From positions 1 through 5,201 of the forward strand of contig JAUVHF010000124.1 in the NCBI GenBank assembly GCA_030593425.1: a stretch of DNA of 5,201 bases, in the 5' to 3' direction. The notes beneath the pieces are model-generated. The model worked only from the letters and a program-made list of their open reading frames with translations, was not told the origin of the DNA and did not search any database. How positions within the stretch are numbered: the stretch's first letter is position 1; the number at the start of each line of letters is the position of its first letter. Source of the DNA: Anaerolineales bacterium. Its GTDB lineage: Bacteria; Chloroflexota; Anaerolineae; UBA7937. The position numbers were made by a program, and so were the translations under genes. This document shows, in pieces, positions 1 through 4,740 of the stretch.

Positions 1-395
1 GGAAGGGCCACGTATTCGGCGAAACTGCCAGATCTATCCACGCCGATGATGGAGTAGTTTCGGCAGACATGCGACTGGCCGGTGCGGCACTGATAACAGA
101 CACCGCAGACGATATGGGTCTCGGCGGAGACCGAATCTCCCACCTTGAGGGTGTCCACCTCTTCCCCCAAGGCTACTACCTCGCCCGCGAATTCATGCCC
201 CATGATAAGGGGAGGCTTAACCCTACCCTCCGCCCAGGGGTCCCAATTGTAGATATGGAGGTCGGAGCCGCATATAGAGGTGGCCCTGACCCTGACCAGC
301 ACATCGTTGGGCCCTATCTGGGGGACCTCTACGGTGATCAAGGCTGCCCCGGGCCCGGGCTCGGTCTTAACCACCGCTCTCATCTTCTCTGGCAT
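1..395 (-). CDS. tdh: L-threonine 3-dehydrogenase, N-terminal part (truncated by window edge)
   Basis: Cytosolic zinc- and NAD-dependent medium-chain dehydrogenase. In the family it oxidises L-threonine to 2-amino-3-oxobutanoate, which Kbl then cleaves to glycine and acetyl-CoA. Only the first 131 residues of a protein usually about 340-350 long are present, and the frame is still open at the left edge. Visible: the GroES-like domain with catalytic-zinc ligands C42 (in ICGSDLHIYNWD) and H67-E68 (MGHEF), and the structural-zinc set C97, C100, C103 and C111 (ETHIVCGVCYQC...HVC). The ICGSDLHIYNW and AETHIVCGVCYQCRTG blocks point to threonine dehydrogenase rather than to other alcohol or polyol dehydrogenases. 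The start at 395 has an SD (GAGGG, spacing 5). An in-frame ATG at 419 lies inside the -10 box and one at 383 has no good SD. It is divergent from pcm. The Rossmann domain is outside the window, so cofactor choice cannot be seen. Confidence 0.88.
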   Translation of the reverse strand, partial: MPEKMRAVVKTEPGPGAALITVEVPQIGPNDVLVRVRATSICGSDLHIYNWDPWAEGRVKPPLIMGHEFAGEVVALGEEVDTLKVGDSVSAETHIVCGVCYQCRTGQSHVCRNYSIIGVDRSGSFAEYVAL

Positions 396-400
396 CTTTG

Positions 401-405
401 CCCTC
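401..405 (-). promoter_or_regulatory. Ribosome binding site of tdh
   Basis: GAGGG on the minus strand lies 5 nt before the ATG at 395. It decides in favour of that start over the in-frame ATGs at 419 and 383. Confidence 0.6.
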
Positions 406-417
406 TTGTTTATGATC

Positions 418-446
418 ATAGTAGCACGGCGTACATCTCCCGTCAA
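418..446 (-). promoter_or_regulatory. sigma70-type promoter of tdh
   Basis: On the minus strand: -35 TTGACG (446-441), 17-bp spacer, -10 TACTAT (423-418) preceded by TGC, so it is an extended -10. The predicted transcript start is near 411, giving a leader of about 16 nt that contains the SD. This placement excludes translation from the ATG at 419. Confidence 0.72.
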
Positions 447-449
447 TCC

Positions 450-478
450 TTGATATGCGGGAAGGAAAGTAATAGAAT
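450..478 (+). promoter_or_regulatory. sigma70-type promoter of pcm
   Basis: -35 TTGATA (450-455), 17-bp spacer, -10 TAGAAT (473-478), no TG extension. The predicted start is near 485, about 45 nt before the pcm ATG. Its -35 box lies 3 bp from the -35 box of the oppositely directed tdh promoter, so the two would share polymerase and regulator footprints. Confidence 0.62.
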
Positions 479-515
479 AGAGGTGGTAGATATGGATGGC
501 CAAGCGAGGGCTATG

Positions 516-524
516 GGGGGTGAT
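516..524 (+). promoter_or_regulatory. Ribosome binding site of pcm
   Basis: GGGGGTGAT differs by one base from GGAGGTGAT, the complement of the 16S tail, and ends 5 nt before the ATG at 530. The GAGGG touching the ATG is too close to serve. Confidence 0.55.
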
Positions 525-529
525 GAGGG

Positions 530-1345
530 ATGAGAAGGAAGGTGACCATCGTTTTGGCCTTGGGGCTCGTTCTTCTGCTCGTTTTGGGCCTATATTTGAC
601 CGTGATGAGAGGCAAGGCAAAAGAGGAAGAGGTAGTGGTTCTCCCGTCCCCTTCGCCCTCGCCCACGGCGACGGAAAGGCCACCGGAGCCGACGCCCACG
701 TCGGAGCGGGACCCCTTCGCCCCCTATCGAGAGTATATGGTGCGCACCCATATCCAGGGGCGGGGCATCGGCGACCTTCGGGTGTTGAACGCCATGCTCA
801 CCGTTCCCCGCCATGAGTTCGTACCTCAGGAGTACCAAGAGTACTCCTACGCCGACCAGCCCTTGCCCATCGGCTACGGCCAGACCATCTCTCAACCCTA
901 CATGGTAGCTGTGATGACAGAGTTACTGGATGTCGAAAAGGGAGATAAGGTCTTAGAGGTGGGCACCGGATCTGGCTACCAGGCAGCCATCTTGGCGGAG
1001 ATAACCGATCAAGTCTATTCGGTGGAGATCATCCCCGAGTTGGCAGAGTCGGCGGGAGCCAGGCTGAAAAGGCTGGGCTATGACCAGGTGAAGGTAGCCA
1101 ACCTAGATGGCTATTACGGCTGGGAAGAGCACGCTCCTTACGATCGTATCATCGTCACCTGCGCCCCGGATCACATGCCTTCGCCTCTCCTCGAGCAACT
1201 GAAGGATGGCGGCCGTCTGATTATCCCCGTAGGCCCTCCCGGCGCCTACCAGACCCTCTGGCTCATCGAAAGAGAGGGTGACGAGTTCCTCTACAAGAAT
1301 GTGATGGAGTGGATCCGTTTCGTTCCCCTCACCGGCGAACACTAA
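530..1345 (+). CDS. pcm: Protein-L-isoaspartate O-methyltransferase with N-terminal membrane anchor
   Basis: Methylates the alpha-carboxyl of L-isoaspartyl residues in damaged proteins with SAM, starting their repair. The catalytic part, about residues 62-271, is typical: QTISQPYMVAVM (118-129) with the conserved Ser121, SAM motif I VLEVGTGSGYQ (141-151), an acidic post-I strand around VYSVE (162-166), NLDGYYGW (191-198), GGRLIIPVG (227-235) and the C-terminal FVPLTGE (264-270). Family members are usually about 205-220 residues. This one has 271 because of an added N-terminus: MRRK, one hydrophobic helix (about 5-25), a charged patch and a Pro/Ser/Thr-rich linker (about 39-58). No Cys follows the hydrophobic segment, so it is not a lipoprotein; it is either a signal anchor or a cleaved signal peptide. 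Which face of the membrane carries the enzyme is unresolved. It is divergent from tdh and convergent with the next gene, with a 4-bp stop-codon overlap. Confidence 0.92.
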   Translation: MRRKVTIVLALGLVLLLVLGLYLTVMRGKAKEEEVVVLPSPSPSPTATERPPEPTPTSERDPFAPYREYMVRTHIQGRGIGDLRVLNAMLTVPRHEFVPQEYQEYSYADQPLPIGYGQTISQPYMVAVMTELLDVEKGDKVLEVGTGSGYQAAILAEITDQVYSVEIIPELAESAGARLKRLGYDQVKVANLDGYYGWEEHAPYDRIIVTCAPDHMPSPLLEQLKDGGRLIIPVGPPGAYQTLWLIEREGDEFLYKNVMEWIRFVPLTGEH

Positions 1346-3735
1346 CTATTTGCCTCTCTTGTGCCCCTGATCAAAGGGTAGAAAACCGCTAGCCCCACCA
1401 GGTAAGCCCCTCCCGCGCAGGCCAGAACCCAGGAGAAGCCGAAGGTGAGCGCTCCCATGGAGGCCAAAATAGAGGAGAGGACCGAGGCGCAGCCGTTGAT
1501 CCCCCAGGCCCAGGGGATGAAGCCGGGCGCGAAGCGGCTAGTTACCGCTATCCCCTTGGGGAAGGGGAGGCCCATGAGAAAGCCTAGGGGGGCCAAGATG
1601 AGGATGGAAGATAGAAGGCGGAGCCCTAGCCCTAGCCCCAAGAGCGATCTGAACAGATGGGGCAGAAGAAAGGGGTAGAGAAAGATCATGGCCACTAGAA
1701 GGAGGATTCCCCGGCCCAGAGGGAGCCTGGGGGAGGAGAGACTGCCCAGGCCGGAGAAGGTGAGGAGGGCGAACAGCACAGCGCCCAAGGCGTAGACGGG
1801 GTGGCCGAGAAAGAGGATGAACCTCTGGATGAGGGGGATCTCCACGAAGAGATACCCGATGCCCAAGAGGAAGAAGTAAAGAAATACCCGGCCCCTTATC
1901 CCTCTACCTCCTATCCCCCTCAGAAAGGAGAGGGGGAGGATGATCAAGACCAACGACGCTAGAAGGGCCAGGATGAGGAGCGCCCAGAGGACTAGGTATC
2001 CGCTCCCTCCAAAAGGCTGCCAGATCTTCCCCAGGCTCTCCAGAATGGCAGGGATCTGTTTCCAGGTGAAAAAGTGGAAGAAGAAAGGCCTATCATCGGA
2101 GGGAGGGGAGACGTCGAAGGGGTAACCGCGATAGAACTCCGCTTTATCCTGAGCCCTCAAGAGATCCTGATAAGCGAGGTAATATTCCGGCTTCTCTAAG
2201 AGATATATCTTGTTCGCCTCCTCGAGGGGCATGCTCGGGTAGTAGACTAGGTCGAGTTGCCTTTCAGAGGCGAACTCTCTTATCTTCTCGATCTCCTGAG
2301 GGGTAAATGGGCTCCGCTTCACGAGAAGGAGCATGGTGGAGAAGGAGCGCAAGGCGGCGATATGCTGACCGGGGTCTACTCCTGCCCTCTCCAAGGCTGT
2401 AACCGCCAGGGCTACGGTCCGCATCCCCTCTGAGGGGGGGATCTGGAGCCACCGGTGGACCATCAGTATCCCCTGAGGTGAGAGGTGCTCCCAATACCCT
2501 ATGAACGCTTCCTCGGTGTAGGTGTAATTCTCCTGGAGGCTATAGGCCCCTGAGGTCACGGGTCGAAAACTATCGGACAAAGATAGTTGAATAAGGTCAA
2601 ACTGGGCCTCAGTGCGTTGGAGATAGCTTCTTCCGATCTCGTTTACTACCGTCACCCGCCGCTCTTGGAATATCCCCCCCGCGAAATCCCCGTATAGCTC
2701 TCTTACCACATAGGTTACCAAGGGGTTCGCTTCCACAGCCACCACCTTTTGGGCCCCCTTTCGCAAAGCGACTAAGAGATCCAACCCCCCTCCGGGCTCT
2801 AGTATGAGAACCCGGGGCTCGGTGAGCAGTTGGTAGGGGAGGGACACAGGCAGATAATCTAGGAAGGAGAGATCGGTGTCCGGTGTGGCGGAGGTGAGGG
2901 GCCGCAGATTATCCCCATCGGTGGTGATACCCAACTGGGTGGGGAGCGGCCCAAAGTAGGAGGGGCTCAGCCCCGGCGCAGCATGAAGCCCGGGGCTCTT
3001 GACCACATCCAGCCGCGAAAAAGCGTTCCAACGGCGGAGGAGGAGTTCCGCTCCCTTGTACCGCAAAGAGTTGCTGAGAGGCTTGTAGGGCGACATCTTA
3101 ATGGTGAAATAGTCTGGCGGCCGGAGGAGAATCAAGAGCCATACAATCAGTACCGCCATGGAAGCGGCTATTCTGGCTGGCGAGCGACCATAAGCCAAGA
3201 GCAGGGCGGCTAGAGCACCTCCCAAAGAGGCCAGGACCACCGTTCCCTCCCCGCCCACAAGAGAGAGCGAAACCAAGGCCGCGATGCACCCCAGGCCCGA
3301 ACCCGCCAGGTTAAAGAAGTATATACGGCTCTCCTGGCCCACTAGGAGAGCCAGAGGAGCCCCGATGGTTAGCCCGGCCAGGAAGAACGGAAGGGCCAAG
3401 GAGAGGTAATATATAGCCAGGTATAAGATCTGCCGGCGGTCCCAGGTGATCTGATAGGAATCGAAGGGTATGTAGTTGCTGATAAGGTAGCAAGCCGGGA
3501 GGCTAAGGGAGAAGAGAAGGGAGTATATAAAGAGGGAAGAAGGGAGATCCCGGCGTAGGAGTTTGGGGAAGACGGCCAAGGCGGTCCCTGAGGCCCCAAA
3601 GCCCAGGAGGGCTAGGCTCACAGCCATGAAGGCGAAATGATACCCTTGGGCCACGGAGAAGATGCGCGTGAGGGCGATCTCGAAGGTGAGGGTGGCCGCG
3701 GAGACAAAGAATATAGCCCAGTAGATGGGGGACAT
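1342..3735 (-). CDS. Polytopic membrane protein with spermidine-synthase-like SAM-fold domain
   Basis: A 797-residue protein. Roughly seven hydrophobic segments (residues 5-27, 33-56, 67-89, 103-133, 140-160, 163-183, 188-205) come first, then a soluble region (about 206-575), then about seven more segments (578-605, 616-640, 644-664, 674-695, 705-727, 738-760, 764-786). The soluble region has a Rossmann core like spermidine synthase: VLILEPGGGLDLLVAL (309-324), KVVAVEANP (330-338), FDLIQLSLSDSF (379-390), then YSLQENYTYTEEAF and a late strand GILMV. At the place of the aminopropyltransferase general base (SDxTDP in SpeE) it has Ser385, while Asp388 is kept, so polyamine synthesis is doubtful. 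It resembles large membrane proteins annotated 'spermidine synthase-like', whose function I do not know. The ATG at 3735 has a GAAGG SD (spacing 4) and its own promoter 40-68 bp upstream. The same frame stays open to 3978, but that extension would run through the promoter and the opposite gene, so I reject it. Confidence 0.85.
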   Translation of the reverse strand: MSPIYWAIFFVSAATLTFEIALTRIFSVAQGYHFAFMAVSLALLGFGASGTALAVFPKLLRRDLPSSLFIYSLLFSLSLPACYLISNYIPFDSYQITWDRRQILYLAIYYLSLALPFFLAGLTIGAPLALLVGQESRIYFFNLAGSGLGCIAALVSLSLVGGEGTVVLASLGGALAALLLAYGRSPARIAASMAVLIVWLLILLRPPDYFTIKMSPYKPLSNSLRYKGAELLLRRWNAFSRLDVVKSPGLHAAPGLSPSYFGPLPTQLGITTDGDNLRPLTSATPDTDLSFLDYLPVSLPYQLLTEPRVLILEPGGGLDLLVALRKGAQKVVAVEANPLVTYVVRELYGDFAGGIFQERRVTVVNEIGRSYLQRTEAQFDLIQLSLSDSFRPVTSGAYSLQENYTYTEEAFIGYWEHLSPQGILMVHRWLQIPPSEGMRTVALAVTALERAGVDPGQHIAALRSFSTMLLLVKRSPFTPQEIEKIREFASERQLDLVYYPSMPLEEANKIYLLEKPEYYLAYQDLLRAQDKAEFYRGYPFDVSPPSDDRPFFFHFFTWKQIPAILESLGKIWQPFGGSGYLVLWALLILALLASLVLIILPLSFLRGIGGRGIRGRVFLYFFLLGIGYLFVEIPLIQRFILFLGHPVYALGAVLFALLTFSGLGSLSSPRLPLGRGILLLVAMIFLYPFLLPHLFRSLLGLGLGLRLLSSILILAPLGFLMGLPFPKGIAVTSRFAPGFIPWAWGINGCASVLSSILASMGALTFGFSWVLACAGGAYLVGLAVFYPLIRGTREANS

Positions 3736-3774
3736 ATGACCTTCTCTCAGGACCGATCCGGTTAGCCCATCACG

Positions 3775-3803
3775 AATATAACAGACCCCGATGGCCGGGT
3801 CAA
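3775..3803 (-). promoter_or_regulatory. sigma70-type promoter of the spermidine-synthase-like membrane gene
   Basis: On the minus strand: -35 TTGACC (3803-3798), 17-bp spacer, -10 TATATT (3780-3775) with an upstream TG extension. The predicted start is near 3768, about 33 nt before the ATG at 3735. It supports the shorter start for that gene. Confidence 0.7.
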
Positions 3804-3827
3804 GAAAGGCCCCGTTTGCCTTCCCTG

Positions 3828-3857
3828 TTGACACTCTGAAATGGGGCTTGCTATAAT
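3828..3857 (+). promoter_or_regulatory. Fully consensus extended -10 promoter before the AOR-tail ORF
   Basis: -35 TTGACA (3828-3833) and -10 TATAAT (3852-3857) are both perfect, with TGC directly before the -10 and an 18-bp spacer. The predicted start is near 3864. The transcript would begin downstream of the ATGs at 3841 and 3856, so the small ORF must start later, most simply at the GTG at 3895. Confidence 0.8.
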
Positions 3858-3884
3858 GGACCGCAGCGATGAGGAGGGGGGCAC

Positions 3885-3890
3885 GGGAGG
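3885..3890 (+). promoter_or_regulatory. Ribosome binding site deciding the GTG start of the small ORF
   Basis: GGGAGG, 4 nt before the GTG at 3895, lies inside the predicted transcript. A second purine-rich run (GAGGAGGGGGG, 3871-3881) is further upstream. Confidence 0.5.
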
Positions 3891-3894
3891 GTAT

Positions 3895-4032
3895 GTGCCT
3901 GATGTGGAGAGGTTGTTGCTCGATTATTATCGAGCCCGAGGCTGGGACAGGGAGACAGGGAAGCCAACCGCGGAGCATCTTCGAAGACTGGGCTTGGAAG
4001 ATATAGCCAGGGATCTATGGGGGAGTGTATAG
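3895..4032 (+). CDS. Orphan 45-residue protein matching the C-terminal tail of aldehyde:ferredoxin oxidoreductase
   Basis: From the GTG at 3895 the frame encodes 45 residues. They match, from memory, the last part of tungsten-dependent AOR-family enzymes: LLDYYRARGWDRETGKPT followed by LRRLGLEDIARDL corresponds to the family tail pattern LxxYYxxRGWdxxGxPTxxkLxxLGL. AOR proteins are about 600 residues, and the residues that bind tungstopterin and the 4Fe-4S cluster lie far upstream of this tail, so this product cannot be a redox enzyme alone. The frame is open back to 3841, but the promoter occupies that part. No AOR-like sequence appears upstream in any frame. It is therefore either a small standalone tail protein or the remnant of a lost AOR gene that has kept, or gained, a strong promoter. 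MaoC follows 85 bp downstream from its own promoter. The homology is fairly secure; its status as an expressed gene is not. Confidence 0.55.
   Translation: MPDVERLLLDYYRARGWDRETGKPTAEHLRRLGLEDIARDLWGSV
3918..3935 (+). other. Perfect 7-bp-stem hairpin inside the AOR-tail ORF
   Basis: GCTCGAT (3918-3924) and ATCGAGC (3929-3935) pair perfectly across the 4-nt loop TATT. It falls on the codons for LDYYRA, about 55 nt into the predicted transcript. There is no T-run after it, so it is not an intrinsic terminator. It may be chance or an RNA structure near the start of translation. Confidence 0.4.
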
Positions 4033-4036
4033 GCTC

Positions 4037-4066
4037 TTGACGGCACCAGGCTCCCTTCGATAGAAT
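4037..4066 (+). promoter_or_regulatory. sigma70-type promoter of the MaoC-like gene
   Basis: -35 TTGACG (4037-4042), 18-bp spacer, -10 TAGAAT (4061-4066), no TG extension. The predicted start is near 4073, about 45 nt before the ATG at 4118. It lies 5 bp after the stop of the small upstream ORF, so the MaoC-like gene need not depend on that ORF's promoter. Confidence 0.55.
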
Positions 4067-4102
4067 GACCGAAACCAGACCTACCATCAATCAGGGTCAG
4101 AG

Positions 4103-4110
4103 AAGGAGGT
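4103..4110 (+). promoter_or_regulatory. Strong ribosome binding site of the MaoC-like gene
   Basis: AAGGAGGT is a full SD match. It lies 7 nt before the ATG at 4118. An out-of-frame ATG at 4113 is too close to it to be used well. Confidence 0.7.
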
Positions 4111-4117
4111 TAATGAA

Positions 4118-4582
4118 ATGGAGAAAACGGCCCAGCCCCGGGGGCTCTACTTTGAAGAATTCGAGGTTGGCCAGGAGCTCATAAGCCCTGGACGCACGGT
4201 AACGGAAACAGATGTTATGCTCTTCGCTGGTCTCTCCGGCGACTACAATCAACTACACACCGATGCCGAGTTCGCCAAGGGGACCCCTTTCGGTCAGCGG
4301 GTGGCCCACGGGCTTTTGGGCTTGACTATAGCCTCCGGTTTGGCTAGCCGCTTGGGGTTCATCGAAGGGACCGCTGAAGCGTTCCTGGGCCTCACCTGGA
4401 AGTTCAAAGCCCCCATCTTCATCGGGGATACCATCTCCCTTCGGGCCAAGGTGGCCCGCAAGAAGGCCCTTCGCCGTCTAGGTGGGGGGATAATAGTATT
4501 GGATGTGGTCTTGGTCAACCAGAAGGGAGAGAAGGTACAAGAAGGGGAGTGGAGGGTCTTGATCAAGGGGTCTCAGGAATAA
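4118..4582 (+). CDS. MaoC-like hot-dog-fold dehydratase/hydratase
   Basis: A 154-residue single hot-dog protein of the MaoC/PhaJ (R-specific enoyl-CoA hydratase) type. Members add water across, or remove it from, CoA thioesters in fatty-acid, PHA or dicarboxylate pathways. The hydratase motif is intact: FAGLSGDYNQLHTDAEFA (36-53) with the catalytic pair Asp42 and His47 and conserved Asn44, followed by the VAHGLLG block (62-68). Length is normal for the stand-alone family. The early segment (LYFEEFEVGQELISPGRTVT, 10-29) is typical, as is FKAPIFIGDTI (96-106). It is probably cytosolic; there is no signal peptide or membrane segment. It has its own promoter and SD. No acyl-CoA synthetase, dehydrogenase or thiolase is in the window, so the substrate cannot be inferred. 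Confidence 0.87.
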   Translation: MEKTAQPRGLYFEEFEVGQELISPGRTVTETDVMLFAGLSGDYNQLHTDAEFAKGTPFGQRVAHGLLGLTIASGLASRLGFIEGTAEAFLGLTWKFKAPIFIGDTISLRAKVARKKALRRLGGGIIVLDVVLVNQKGEKVQEGEWRVLIKGSQE

Positions 4583-4584
4583 CC

Positions 4585-4614
4585 AGAAGATAGGTTAGGG
4601 ATGCACCTTCTTCT
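4585..4614 (+). terminator. Possible hairpin terminator after the MaoC-like gene (no U-tract)
   Basis: Starting 2 nt after the stop codon, AGAAGA (4585-4590) pairs with TCTTCT (4609-4614) and AGGT (4592-4595) with ACCT (4605-4608). This makes a 10-bp stem with one bulged T at 4591 and a 9-nt loop. The bases that follow are CCACCG rather than a T-run, so it is at best a weak terminator or an mRNA-end structure. Confidence 0.35.
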
Positions 4615-4658
4615 CCACCGCGCTAAGTGCAGGCTTCTTTCCCCTCACTCCAAGAAAT

Positions 4659-4687
4659 TTGCCCCCGTGGCCTCTCCGTGCTATACT
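4659..4687 (+). promoter_or_regulatory. sigma70-type promoter of the CysH-family gene
   Basis: -35 TTGCCC (4659-4664), 17-bp spacer, -10 TATACT (4682-4687) preceded by TGC (extended -10). The predicted start is near 4694, giving a leader of about 47-50 nt. That leader holds a small stem TCTCC/GGAGA (4710-4714 and 4720-4724), which may be chance. Confidence 0.62.
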
Positions 4688-4740
4688 TTTCGTTGTTTGT
4701 AGAAAATCGTCTCCCTTGTGGAGAGCACATAGAGAAAGGA

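Noticed and set aside
69..533. 154-codon plus-strand ORF opposite tdh
   Set aside because: It is antisense to a clear tdh sequence with intact zinc ligands. Its residues show no recognisable domain, and no promoter or SD leads into it.
590..895. Antisense and alternative-frame ORFs over pcm (590-895 minus, 496-816 plus)
   Set aside because: The pcm frame carries all methyltransferase motifs. These frames give low-complexity translations (Arg/Gly/Pro-rich) that reflect codon composition.
1367..1381. CCCCTGATCAAAGGG as a terminator after pcm
   Set aside because: The stem is only 3-4 bp, no T-run follows it, and it lies within the coding sequence of the opposite gene.
1621..1645. Short repeat of CCCTAG units
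   Set aside because: It encodes a Gly-Leu repeat in a membrane segment of the minus-strand protein. Two to three copies in coding sequence are explained by codon and residue repetition.
3841..3894. Upstream in-frame ATGs (3841, 3856) as starts of the AOR-tail ORF
   Set aside because: They lie inside or before the -10 box of the consensus promoter, so the transcript would not contain them. The encoded residues before position 3895 do not resemble AOR.
3736..3978. 81-codon N-terminal extension of the membrane protein gene
   Set aside because: It would pass through its own predicted promoter (3775-3803) and the divergent promoter and small gene. The translated extension has no family resemblance, and the ATG at 3735 has an SD and begins a typical membrane N-terminus.
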